A DNA stretch of 28,185 nucleotides from a virus. A model generated the notes under the pieces. It worked only from the letters and a program-made list of their open reading frames with translations, did no database searches and was not told where the DNA came from. The stretch covers positions 1 to 28,185 of the IMG/VR virus record IMGVR_UViG_3300044700_000157, one strand, 5' to 3'. Below are positions 1 to 10,172 of this stretch, one piece after another (the first letter of the stretch is position 1; each line of letters starts with the position of its first letter). A program made the translations under genes and the position numbers.

Positions 1-1
1 T

Positions 2-3000
2 AATCGTGTTCTTGCTAACAGAGAATTTATCCTCGACGCAGCACTTGCTGAAATTGGTGTCTATCACCCAGACTTCTACATTCCTGGTGATACTCAGAGC
101 AACGCACAATCACGCTTTGCTGACGCATACCGTCTGATCCGTCGTAATAGCAAGGAGATCGCAGATAGAGCACTTGCGAAGATTGCTGTTGATTATCCTG
201 ATTTCTACTTCCCTGGTGACGCACAAACGACAGCAGATTCTCGCTTCTATGATAGCTATCGTCTAATCCAGCAGAATAAGACTGAGATTGTCAGTACTGC
301 TTGGACCAACATGGTCACTCTATATCCTGGTGTTGCTTCTACTGAAACGAAGTGTAAGAGAGACCTTGGATACTTTGTTGATGCTATCTCACTTGACCTG
401 TTCATTCGTGGTAACGAGTATTCATACAGATTTGCTGCTGAATACTTTACGAATGCTACAACTCCAATCAGCAACGGTCTAGTTGGTGAAGTTACTGAGA
501 GCATTTATGCTTTCAATCAGGCAAAGACCCTGATGAAGTCTGCTATCACTAACCAGCTCACAGTTAAGGATCTCACAATTACTGCTGATCCTGCTACTGG
601 TAGCAATACAAACGCAAACTCTTGCGCCAACGTTCGTTCTGCGATCGACACTCTTACTGGAATTGTTACTACAATCATTAACGATGGTAACTTAAATTCA
701 CTTCCTCTACAAATCAACAAGGGTTCTGCCCCTGCTGGCATGAAGAAGTGTGCCCGTGATATTGGATACTTTATTGATGCGGTTGCTGTTGACGTATTTA
801 CTGGTGGTAATAAGCACACCAGAACATTCGTTCAGCAGTACTTTAATGGCAACACTCCAATCAGCAACGGTCTAGTTGGTGAGACAGCACAGAGCAACAC
901 AGCATTCAACGAAGCTGCTGAGTACATGCGTCAAGCAGTTGTAAATGCTCTATATTACAAGGATCTTACAATCACTCCAGATCCTTCACCATCATCTGGT
1001 GCCGTAGGAAATCAGAATACAAACAACTGTGCAAACGTAAGATCTGCAATCACAACTCTTGCTGGTATTGCAACTGCCGCAATTACTGCAGGTAATCTCA
1101 ACAGTCTTCCTGCTGAGAATGTTGGCACATTCCTAACTGGCGAAGTTAAGTGCCGCAGAGATATCGGACATATCGTTGATGCTGTAGCGCAAGACCTCTG
1201 GTTTGGTGGTAACGAGTATACGATTGCTGCTACTAAGGAATACTTCACCAACGCAACAACTCTACTCACAAATGGCGTTGCTGGAGAGACTGGACCTTCT
1301 ATCACAGCATTTAGAAGAGCACAGGATCTAATGAACCGTGCTATCAATAACCAATACTATGTCAGAGATCTTACGATTACCTTAGATAATACAGAAGATC
1401 CAGCTATATTCTCTGACATTCATAGCAACGTCTTCTTATCCATCATGGATAACAAGAAGTTTATTGCCAAGGAAGCATACCAGCGTATGAAGTTGGCATA
1501 TCCTTCTTATGTTCCACAAACTGGTAACACAGAACAGGATTGCCTTGATGATGTCTATGATGTTCTAGAGCAGATCGCATATGACATCAAGTTTGGTGGT
1601 AATGCCAAGACTTATGATGCTGCAAATGTCTATGTAACTAACACATTCAACGGACAACCAGTTCAAACATTTATTGATCCTGAGCGTGATGAAGCTGCCA
1701 AGGTATTCCTTGAAGCAAAGAAAGTAGCGATTGCCATTATTAATAACGTTGTTGTAACTCCAACTGCTGGTAATACTGAAACTCAGGTATTTGACTTTAC
1801 CCAAACTCATGACTGGGATGCTGATGAAAACCTACCTAAGTGTGGTTCAGCAATTGCAGCTGCTGATACTCTATTTGGTATCATCATTCAAGCAATCGGT
1901 AACGATGGTGGAGTTGGTAACCTAACTGGTATCACGAGAACTGCTCCAGCACAACCAACCACATATGCTATTGGTAACTGTTCTGATGTTCTTGCAACTG
2001 TTGATACACTCATTAGCATCGTTGTTGATAGTCTATACGCTGGCAATCTTAATGTTCTACCACCTCTCAGCAACGGTGAGTGGGATTGTGCTAACGTTCG
2101 CTCAACGATTGAAAACCTCTTTGACATCGTTACTGATGCAATTGGAGGAGGAACTCTTGCTGGACTACCTCTAGCAAATGCAGGAGACTTTATTGCTAAT
2201 GCTAAGCAATCGAAGTGCTATCGTGACGTTTCTTACATCGTTGATGCTGTTGTTAATGACCTTAGACTTGGTGGTAACGTTAACTCCATCCAAGCTGGTG
2301 AAGCATATTATGTTGGCAACAACCTAACCTATATCGATGGGGAAAAGACTGAAACTATTGATGCTTGGAACTACGTTGGCGATCTTGCGATTGCAGCGAT
2401 GCGTAACTTCGACGTTCTTGCCGTCAATTGCGTAACAAATTCTGGTTCTGCTCTCGTTAATGTTGCTGATACCAGAGGCATTACTATTGGAATGAGAGTT
2501 GTTGAGTATGCAAATACCCCAACTCCATATGTAAATGGATTGCTTCAAAATGGAGCAGTTCCAATCTATACAAATATTCCAAAAGATACGTTTGTCAAGA
2601 GAATTGTAAGCAACACAACAATTGAACTTGGTGTTGCTAACTCCAGATTTACTAGTGGAAATACAGTTAATGCACTTCAGACAAGTACAACAACAAAACT
2701 ATACTTCACTTTCGAAAAGGGTGCTTGGGCTAATACTCTTCCACAAAGAGTAACTGTAGGACCAGCAAATACAAATCCAGATGTTATCCAAGATACTACT
2801 GCATTTACTCCATCTGCTCCAACTCAAAGAGAATGTGCTAGCACCGCTAACGCAATTATCACTCTAATTGGTAACATCACAACCATCATCAATAGTGGAC
2901 TTGGTACAGTTGCACTTCAAGAGCAGACAGTCAATACTGCACTCTTTGCTTCTCGTGCTACCGTCTTTACAATTGATACAACTGGTTATGGTTCAACAAA

Positions 3001-6000
3001 CGCACACAACTTTGAGACTGGAACTCCTGTAAGACTTGTTCCACGTCCTCGTTTTGATATTACAACTGGTAAGTATGTTGAAGTTGATAAGAGACTTGTT
3101 AGACTTCCAAAGGGATTTGAGCCAAACAGAACATACTATGTAATTGCTCCTGGTAGAAGAACTCAACCAGCAGATTACAGCAACACAACATACTTTAACG
3201 GAAGCGATCAAACCAAGTTGATGCTTGCAACCTCTAAGGAGAACGCAGCTGCTGGTATCTACATCTATGCATCAGAAACATCTGGTATTGACGCAAATGT
3301 AGAAATCGACCTCTACCAGTTTGTACTTGATGACAAGTATGATCTACACAATTACAGATGTAATCTAACCAATACTGTTAATGCTGGTATTGAAACTGAT
3401 GTATCACACATCTTTGACAGACCATCTGCTTCTACAACTCCACATAGAGTATTCTTTAGAGCAGTTGAGGGTGGACAACTACCATTAGTTTCTCAAACTT
3501 ATCAAAGTGATCCAACTGTAGCAGTAACTAATCCACAGAATGCTAACGTTGGTAGAATTAATCCTCAAGTAGAATTCTTTGCTCGTTATCAAAACGATAA
3601 AGTATTCACAATTCACAAGACACATGCTGATGCAATTAATAATGTAAATCCAATTCAATTCTTTGCTGGTCAAGCTGGATTGAAGTTTGATGTCTATGCT
3701 AACAAGCGTAGATCTCCTATGAGATTTGATCCATCATTTACTGACGCTAAGACAAGCGCAGGTAAGTGGTACGTACAGTGTAAAGATGTTGTTACTGGTG
3801 GTATTCCTAATGATATTGCCAAGAACATCTTCACTAGAATTAATGAAGATGATTATTCTGATAGACCAAGAACCACAGATATGTGGTACGAGCGTCTTGA
3901 TGATACTAGAGAAGCTGATGACAGAACTTATAAGATCCGTTATGTCATTCCTAAGTATATTGAAAACGCAAGAGATCCTATCAACGGATTTGTTCTTAAG
4001 ACAAGAACTGACGACACCCGTAAGTTAGTTCCACAGAAGATCGTACTGAAGCCAGTTACAGGATCTGTATATGGTGCTAGATTTGAGAACCCAGTACAAG
4101 CTGGCGAATATATCGGATATACTGCAGCGCAGTTTACATCAAATGATCTAAATTCAGATGCAGCATATGATCCATTCAAGAAAGATCTAACCAATCAGGG
4201 TATTGATTACCGTGCATTTGCTAAGTTTAGTTCTGGTATTCAAGCAACCATTCAGAGTGGTCGTTATGTAGCAGATGCTCTTGATGCAAATATCAAGTAT
4301 CTTGAGCTTACAGTATATGATCATACTGTAGATTCACAAAACTTCCCTGGATTGAGAAATGAACTCTTTACAACTGTAAAGATCACTTCTCCTCAAGGTG
4401 GTGACTTTGTTGCTAACAAGACACAAAACATCCTTTCAAATAAAGTATTCTTTACTGGTGCTTCTTCTGGTTCTGCTTACATCCATGCTTACTATAGCGT
4501 TGGTGGTGATCATTACCTAATCATCAAAGGAATTGCTGGTGGTAAACTAGAGTATAGTGAGTATGCTAACGTAAGATTTACTCAGGGAACTGTCTTCGCT
4601 GATATGCTCGAAGATCAGGATATGGGCAAATCCCTACCACTCAAGACACTTATTCGTAAGGGATATCCTGAGTATTACTGGAGACAAAATGGTGCTAATG
4701 TTTACACCATCACTCCTGGCGATAAGATCCAAGATGATGCTGGTATTGAATACTATGTTGATAGTGTAGAAGATGCTGGTATCATCGAAGATACATTCTA
4801 TATCTTCGCTACAGAAACACTACAGCGTCGTATTGCAGGTCAACAGGATGGTATTTATTACCTAACCTGCTTACGTGGTAACGTTTCACCATTCCCAACT
4901 GGAGCTGGCGTAACAAATAACTTCAAGAACTATAAGTTCTCACAACCAGTTGGTAGACTATATCCGCTAAACTATAGAAACGATCCTCTCTGGTTCCAGA
5001 AGAATGGAACATCAAACGAAGAGAAGAATTACTATGCAGCATTAATTGATCCACCAGAAACATTCTCTGCTGCTGATAACTATACTCATGGTTTAGTTAC
5101 TGTTAACGACTATAAGAACTCTGTAACAAGAGAAACCGTTGGAGATCTTATCAAGCAATCTGCATTTGCTGATAACACATATAGTGGAACTGTTGTAAAA
5201 TATGGCAAGACCTTAAATGCTTCTATTCAAGCACAAGAAGGAAATGCAACCTCTGGATCGGAAGATCGTATCATTCCAATCTCTGGTAGCAGCACAGTTG
5301 TAACAGATCAGAGATACTATGTTGAGCTCCGCAGACCATCGATTGCTCGTGCAGGTAACCACACGTTTGAATACCTTGGTTTCGGTCCTGGTAACTACTC
5401 TACTGGTCTCCCAGCCCGCCAGGAAGTCGTCCTAACACCAGATCAGGACTTCTATGCTCAAGCTAAGAAACAAGACGCTGGTATCGTCTTCTACACGGGT
5501 ATTAACTCTCAGGGTGATCTATACATCGGTAACAGAAGAATTAATGCTATTACTGGTGAAGAAACATTTATTGATAAGGCAACTCTTGCCGATGATGGTG
5601 ATGAGAATGACGTAATTGGCGGTCTCGTTACTACCTTTGATACACCTGTAACCTTCAACGAAAACTTTACCGTTGTTGGTGGCGATGGAACACTTGTAAC
5701 AAACTTTGAATCTCCTGTTGTTATCTCCGTACAAGATAATGACTTGATCCAAGAGCGTGATGCTTTAATCATTCGTTCTAATGTATCTTCTGTTGATCCT
5801 GTAACTCAGTTGCAGCAAGATGAGGGACTTGATAGAACTTCATTCAGACCAGTTAGCAAGGGTGATATTAAACTAAGTAAGAATAGAATTCAATCAGCAG
5901 TCTTCGCTTTTAATTCTAGAGGAAATGGACAAGAATATCTAATTCAAACTCATAGTGTAGTTGGTGTTGCCTCTAACATCACTCCAAATCAACTACCACT

Positions 6001-9000
6001 AGTTTCCAATAATGGAACTGCTTTATCGGTATCTCAATTTGTAACCTATGGTGGTGTATTGCCAACAACTGGTGATATCTTACTTAAGGGTTCTGAAGTT
6101 GGTAAGGCAGGATCACTTGGTTGGATCCTTGCAAACTACTATCAAAGTATTGCAAATAATTCGATTGAAAATGTTATCTTTGATGGAAGTAACGTAGTTA
6201 AGGTTACATTTAGATCTTCTGTAACTGGTCTGACTATTGCATGTCAGGATATTGGTATTACTTCTGCATCTCAGATCAGATTTAAGAACTATCCAGATCC
6301 TAACCTAAATCTAACTTGGGTAATTTACTCTCCAAATGGAGATGCATTCTCTCCAACTAAACCATATATCTACCTCCAGATTCTTGCTCAGAGACCAGCT
6401 CTTGTACAATCTTGGGCAGATCTAATTACTCAAGCAACAAATGCTAACAACCCTCTTCCAACAATTGAATTCTCTAATGCAAACTGGAAGGAAGTTGGTG
6501 TAATTGGTGCCGAAGCTCTTAGAACAGAAACGGAGACAATTGGTAACTACAAGTTAGGCATCAACACAGTTGCTCGTTCACCACATAGCGCACATACAAA
6601 CGCATTTATTGATGCAGCAACTACTGATCCTCGTGCAAACCTTGATGTTGTCGGTAACGCATACATCAGCGGTAAGAAGACTACGAACTACTTACAGCAC
6701 ACTAATTTTGCTGATCGCAACAAGAATGCGATTGCTGACGCATTTATTGTTGGTGGTGATAGTGGATCTCCAACTGATTACAGCACACTCAGAGTTGACA
6801 CGAGAACTGTTGCAATTACTGAGGCATCTAGAGGTAATAATCTAGGTAGAGTTGGTATTAACACAGACGAGACTGTTGCTGATAAGCAACTCAATAGAGC
6901 ACTAGTAGTCGTTGGTGATTCCAGATTTACAGAAGATGCAAGATTTGAGCGTGATATTGAGATCTATACTGACAGTGGCACAGACACTGCCGAAGTTAGA
7001 ACTGGCATCACAACTGGATCTTTCAACTTACTCAATGGATCTACCTCCACACAGTTTACTGGTCAACTATCAGTTACTGCTGGTGTTCTAAGTAAAGCAA
7101 ACTCAAAGGGTCTAAGATTTGGTAATAATCTTTCCTATATTGAGATTGGTGATGCCTATACTGATGATCAATTCATCTTTATTGGTAATAACTCTGATCA
7201 CTCAAATATCTCAATCGGTGATATCTCTGATGCATCCAGTAGAATTTCTAAAGTTCAAATTGGTGGTGCATACGGCAATAACTCTTCAAACTCTTATGTA
7301 ACATTTGGAACAAGAAGAGTTAACTTTGCTGGTGATGTAGTATTTGGTGCCAACAAACTTCAGGGTGGAGATAGACTTAATCCAGAAATGGTTATTTCTG
7401 TTGGATCTGAAGCTGGTATCGTTCAATTCTTTACTGGTAACACACAAACTCTTGACTTTGCAACTAACGCATCTGAGATCAACATTGGTGGTCAGGGTGG
7501 TCAAACAAAGGTAAGAAATAATCTTGTTGTTGATTCATCTGCTCGTTTTAATTCTAATGTAATTCTTTGTGGTGGTTTCGCTTCCTTCTCATTTGTTGGA
7601 AACAGAGCACAACTTGGTTCTACATCATTCAGTCACTCTTCTGGAATTTTAGGACAAAATACATTCAATTCTAATATCGATATTGTTAATGTATTTGTAG
7701 TTTCTGTTGTTAATCAAAATGCTCCAACTCCAGCAGAATTAACTGCTGGATTTAACAGAATTGACACCGCTGGTGCTGGTGTTTGGGGCGGGAACTCTGG
7801 TGTTTCTAACTTCCAAGCAGCAGTTCCTGGTGCTGGACCTGAAGGTGCTACATTGCCAGCACTAACTGGACTGGAATACTACGTTCCTATGAAGTACAAA
7901 CCAACTCCATACTTTGAAGCTGGCGACTATGTGATTATTGATAGTGCAATCTCTGGTTCTGGTGGATCTGCAACTCATCCAGAAATTGTTAGAATTACTG
8001 AAGATGGATTGCAAGGTGCGGAAACAGCACCTTACTACCTCAAGGTTCGTCGTCAACCACTTGGAACATTCACTACAATCAAGACAAACCATCCAGATAC
8101 AACAAACGTTTGGAAAGTAAATGTTGCATTTGATGCAACTTGGATTACTCAAGGTATTGATGCTTCTGGTTCTCAGGATAATGTATATCTTGCAGAATTT
8201 GGCGGACAACTTACAGCAAATGATTATGTAATTATTGATAGAGCAGATAGCAATAGTGATGGTATTGCTGATCAAGGAGAAGTATTCAAGGTTGCTTCCT
8301 TGCTGGAGCAAGTTGCTAAGAAGTTTAGCATTAAGAATGGTTGCGATACTCAGGCAGAGGAGACTGTGTTTGAAGTTAATTCAACTAATGGTAGTGTTTC
8401 TCTTGGAGATCCTGGTAATACAAATACTTCTACATTCATCTATGGTAATCTAACTGTAACAGGTCAGTGTGGTGGTGCTGGAACAGCAGACAATACAAAA
8501 CTTACCTTCAAGAACGAACTTTATACAACAGCAGAAATTGATATCTGTACAGGTAATGCATTCTTCGGAAGCAACTATGCAACAGTATTTGTTGTTGGTG
8601 CGTTCTACGGATCTACTGCAGCAGCTCACTCAACAACAGATCCAGTATATGTTTACAGAAGAGATCCGTTTACGGTTCAAGCAGCAGGTCCACTTACAAC
8701 AATTCTTGCTAATCAGCAGACTGGTAGCGTAACTGCAGCGACATCTAATATTCCAATTGCAACAAACCTATCAGCATTTGCTAAGGGAGACTTAGTTGCA
8801 ATTGTGGATGGAGTTTCTAAGGTTGAAGTTATCCAAATTACTGATGATCCATATACAGATTTAAATGGTAATAAGTTACTTCCAACATCTACTAATTCCA
8901 CATATCCATCTGGTGGTAGGGGAAGAGAAGGAACAGTAGCTCAGGCATGGAATAGTGGAGCAGTTGTTGTTAAGATCCAAAAGGATCCAAGAACTACAAC

Positions 9001-10168
9001 TTTAGCAGAACCAATCCCAGCAACTGGAAGGACTGCAGTTGAGTTCCCAAATATTAATCCTAACAAAATTAGAATTAAGATGGTCAACGGGGATCTTGTT
9101 GCAGAGAAATTAGACTATGAATACATAATCAGAATTGGAACTGAGTGGTTCTATCCAGATAGTAAGAGTGGCGCAGTTGATCCAGTCTACGGTGTAAGAC
9201 TTCCAAAGTCATATCGTGATCCTGTCTCTGGTAATGTTGAGCAGTTCTTTGGTGGAGGAGATCTTACAACTCATGGATCTCTTAATATTACAAGCGGAAA
9301 TATCAGAGTTTATGGAACTGATGGAACAACATTAGTATTCAACGTAACTAATGATGACGGACACCCTGGTGATGGTGCAATTGTTGACCCAGTTACGGGT
9401 AGAAATGGTATGTTCCTTAAGGGATTTGCCAACATATTCGGCAATCTTCAAGTTTATAATGAGCAGTGCCAGGAGAATGGATACTGTGATAATAAACTTG
9501 TATTCAAAGTTGATAGGGGAACTGGTAAGGTTGATATGGGCGAGTCCCTGTATATTCAGGGACAAGTATTTGAAACACAGTCTCCTTCAACTAAGATCTT
9601 ACACGTTGATAACCTTGGATCTGCTGGTGTTGGTGGAACGACTGGACCTAGAGATCTTATCCTGTATCAGGATGGTTCAATTGATGCATTTGGTATTACA
9701 CAATACTTCACTGCAAACGGTGGTAGAAGATGGACCTATGTTGCACAGTCTGCAACTGGAATTGGTCAAACTCAGTCAAATCCACTGCAACCAAATAACA
9801 ACTATCTATTGAACCTAACCTCTGGTGGTAACATGGTTCTATATCTACCAACTAATGCTGTTACTGGTGATATAATTAGATTTGTAGAATTGACTGGAAA
9901 TCTAAGTTACAATACAAATCTTGTTATTAGAGCATTGAGAATTGCCAACGCACCAGTTGGAATTCAGGGAGACTTTAATGGTTCCAAACTAACATCTGGT
10001 ACTGGAGCTAGTCTTCTTTCCCAGGCATGGGATAGTGGTGAACTAATTGTTCAGACACGAAATGCTGGTTTTGGACTTCTATATGTTGGATCAACCGATG
10101 CTCCTAATGATCCTCTTGCTTCAGAAATTCCTTCAAACCTACGTGGTTGGTGGTTAGTAGAACTATAA
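2..10168 (+). CDS. Giant repetitive virion structural / tail-fibre-type protein (5' end outside window)
   Basis: The frame is open from base 2 through the first internal ATG (311), and the translated repeats run across that point, so the gene starts upstream and at least 3,388 residues are visible. The N-terminal part holds two to three copies of a roughly 44-residue unit ending in YPDFY-x-PGD, then about five copies of a 115-150-residue unit built around C-x-RD-x-GY-x-x-DA, GGN, DLTIT and NCANVRS. The middle is rich in beta-prone N/T/G/V sequence. The last third has fibre-like modules (NLDVVGNAYISG, RVGIN, GNLTVTG, DNKLVFKVDRGTG). There is no signal peptide or membrane segment in the visible part. 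It lies directly before three collar-domain fibre genes. T4-like cyanophages carry such multi-kilobase virion genes of unresolved role; a long tail fibre, baseplate or whisker component is my inference, and no T4 gene number can be assigned. Confidence 0.8.
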   Translation, partial: NRVLANREFILDAALAEIGVYHPDFYIPGDTQSNAQSRFADAYRLIRRNSKEIADRALAKIAVDYPDFYFPGDAQTTADSRFYDSYRLIQQNKTEIVSTAWTNMVTLYPGVASTETKCKRDLGYFVDAISLDLFIRGNEYSYRFAAEYFTNATTPISNGLVGEVTESIYAFNQAKTLMKSAITNQLTVKDLTITADPATGSNTNANSCANVRSAIDTLTGIVTTIINDGNLNSLPLQINKGSAPAGMKKCARDIGYFIDAVAVDVFTGGNKHTRTFVQQYFNGNTPISNGLVGETAQSNTAFNEAAEYMRQAVVNALYYKDLTITPDPSPSSGAVGNQNTNNCANVRSAITTLAGIATAAITAGNLNSLPAENVGTFLTGEVKCRRDIGHIVDAVAQDLWFGGNEYTIAATKEYFTNATTLLTNGVAGETGPSITAFRRAQDLMNRAINNQYYVRDLTITLDNTEDPAIFSDIHSNVFLSIMDNKKFIAKEAYQRMKLAYPSYVPQTGNTEQDCLDDVYDVLEQIAYDIKFGGNAKTYDAANVYVTNTFNGQPVQTFIDPERDEAAKVFLEAKKVAIAIINNVVVTPTAGNTETQVFDFTQTHDWDADENLPKCGSAIAAADTLFGIIIQAIGNDGGVGNLTGITRTAPAQPTTYAIGNCSDVLATVDTLISIVVDSLYAGNLNVLPPLSNGEWDCANVRSTIENLFDIVTDAIGGGTLAGLPLANAGDFIANAKQSKCYRDVSYIVDAVVNDLRLGGNVNSIQAGEAYYVGNNLTYIDGEKTETIDAWNYVGDLAIAAMRNFDVLAVNCVTNSGSALVNVADTRGITIGMRVVEYANTPTPYVNGLLQNGAVPIYTNIPKDTFVKRIVSNTTIELGVANSRFTSGNTVNALQTSTTTKLYFTFEKGAWANTLPQRVTVGPANTNPDVIQDTTAFTPSAPTQRECASTANAIITLIGNITTIINSGLGTVALQEQTVNTALFASRATVFTIDTTGYGSTNAHNFETGTPVRLVPRPRFDITTGKYVEVDKRLVRLPKGFEPNRTYYVIAPGRRTQPADYSNTTYFNGSDQTKLMLATSKENAAAGIYIYASETSGIDANVEIDLYQFVLDDKYDLHNYRCNLTNTVNAGIETDVSHIFDRPSASTTPHRVFFRAVEGGQLPLVSQTYQSDPTVAVTNPQNANVGRINPQVEFFARYQNDKVFTIHKTHADAINNVNPIQFFAGQAGLKFDVYANKRRSPMRFDPSFTDAKTSAGKWYVQCKDVVTGGIPNDIAKNIFTRINEDDYSDRPRTTDMWYERLDDTREADDRTYKIRYVIPKYIENARDPINGFVLKTRTDDTRKLVPQKIVLKPVTGSVYGARFENPVQAGEYIGYTAAQFTSNDLNSDAAYDPFKKDLTNQGIDYRAFAKFSSGIQATIQSGRYVADALDANIKYLELTVYDHTVDSQNFPGLRNELFTTVKITSPQGGDFVANKTQNILSNKVFFTGASSGSAYIHAYYSVGGDHYLIIKGIAGGKLEYSEYANVRFTQGTVFADMLEDQDMGKSLPLKTLIRKGYPEYYWRQNGANVYTITPGDKIQDDAGIEYYVDSVEDAGIIEDTFYIFATETLQRRIAGQQDGIYYLTCLRGNVSPFPTGAGVTNNFKNYKFSQPVGRLYPLNYRNDPLWFQKNGTSNEEKNYYAALIDPPETFSAADNYTHGLVTVNDYKNSVTRETVGDLIKQSAFADNTYSGTVVKYGKTLNASIQAQEGNATSGSEDRIIPISGSSTVVTDQRYYVELRRPSIARAGNHTFEYLGFGPGNYSTGLPARQEVVLTPDQDFYAQAKKQDAGIVFYTGINSQGDLYIGNRRINAITGEETFIDKATLADDGDENDVIGGLVTTFDTPVTFNENFTVVGGDGTLVTNFESPVVISVQDNDLIQERDALIIRSNVSSVDPVTQLQQDEGLDRTSFRPVSKGDIKLSKNRIQSAVFAFNSRGNGQEYLIQTHSVVGVASNITPNQLPLVSNNGTALSVSQFVTYGGVLPTTGDILLKGSEVGKAGSLGWILANYYQSIANNSIENVIFDGSNVVKVTFRSSVTGLTIACQDIGITSASQIRFKNYPDPNLNLTWVIYSPNGDAFSPTKPYIYLQILAQRPALVQSWADLITQATNANNPLPTIEFSNANWKEVGVIGAEALRTETETIGNYKLGINTVARSPHSAHTNAFIDAATTDPRANLDVVGNAYISGKKTTNYLQHTNFADRNKNAIADAFIVGGDSGSPTDYSTLRVDTRTVAITEASRGNNLGRVGINTDETVADKQLNRALVVVGDSRFTEDARFERDIEIYTDSGTDTAEVRTGITTGSFNLLNGSTSTQFTGQLSVTAGVLSKANSKGLRFGNNLSYIEIGDAYTDDQFIFIGNNSDHSNISIGDISDASSRISKVQIGGAYGNNSSNSYVTFGTRRVNFAGDVVFGANKLQGGDRLNPEMVISVGSEAGIVQFFTGNTQTLDFATNASEINIGGQGGQTKVRNNLVVDSSARFNSNVILCGGFASFSFVGNRAQLGSTSFSHSSGILGQNTFNSNIDIVNVFVVSVVNQNAPTPAELTAGFNRIDTAGAGVWGGNSGVSNFQAAVPGAGPEGATLPALTGLEYYVPMKYKPTPYFEAGDYVIIDSAISGSGGSATHPEIVRITEDGLQGAETAPYYLKVRRQPLGTFTTIKTNHPDTTNVWKVNVAFDATWITQGIDASGSQDNVYLAEFGGQLTANDYVIIDRADSNSDGIADQGEVFKVASLLEQVAKKFSIKNGCDTQAEETVFEVNSTNGSVSLGDPGNTNTSTFIYGNLTVTGQCGGAGTADNTKLTFKNELYTTAEIDICTGNAFFGSNYATVFVVGAFYGSTAAAHSTTDPVYVYRRDPFTVQAAGPLTTILANQQTGSVTAATSNIPIATNLSAFAKGDLVAIVDGVSKVEVIQITDDPYTDLNGNKLLPTSTNSTYPSGGRGREGTVAQAWNSGAVVVKIQKDPRTTTLAEPIPATGRTAVEFPNINPNKIRIKMVNGDLVAEKLDYEYIIRIGTEWFYPDSKSGAVDPVYGVRLPKSYRDPVSGNVEQFFGGGDLTTHGSLNITSGNIRVYGTDGTTLVFNVTNDDGHPGDGAIVDPVTGRNGMFLKGFANIFGNLQVYNEQCQENGYCDNKLVFKVDRGTGKVDMGESLYIQGQVFETQSPSTKILHVDNLGSAGVGGTTGPRDLILYQDGSIDAFGITQYFTANGGRRWTYVAQSATGIGQTQSNPLQPNNNYLLNLTSGGNMVLYLPTNAVTGDIIRFVELTGNLSYNTNLVIRALRIANAPVGIQGDFNGSKLTSGTGASLLSQAWDSGELIVQTRNAGFGLLYVGSTDAPNDPLASEIPSNLRGWWLVEL
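62..325 (+). repeat. Tandem ~44-codon repeat units in the giant gene
   Basis: Units containing DAYRLIRRN or DSYRLIQQN followed by an alanine-rich helix and YPDFY-x-PGD recur 132 bases apart (YHPDFYIPGD encoded from 62, YPDFYFPGD from 194). A degenerate third copy (TLYPGV) lies near 317. The array probably continues to the left of the window. Confidence 0.7.
350..2430 (+). repeat. About five diverged copies of a 115-150-residue repeat in the giant gene
   Basis: Copies begin near 350, 745, 1147, 1540 (diverged) and 2214. Each starts with a C-x-RD-x-GY/SY-x-x-DA-like segment and a GGN turn. Copies 1 and 2 also share SNGLVGE, AFN, DLTIT-x-DP, NCANVRSAI-like and GNLNSLP segments. An identical 29-base run occurs at 461-489 and 854-882, 393 bases (131 codons) apart, which suggests fairly recent duplication or gene conversion. 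Copy 4 lacks the SNGLVGE part. Confidence 0.75.
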
Positions 10169-10172
10169 TCCT

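Noticed and set aside
7862-8311. 149-codon - strand frame and other frames within the giant gene
   Set aside because: Shadows of a long repetitive frame; translations rich in Ser, Asn, Ile and Cys without motifs.
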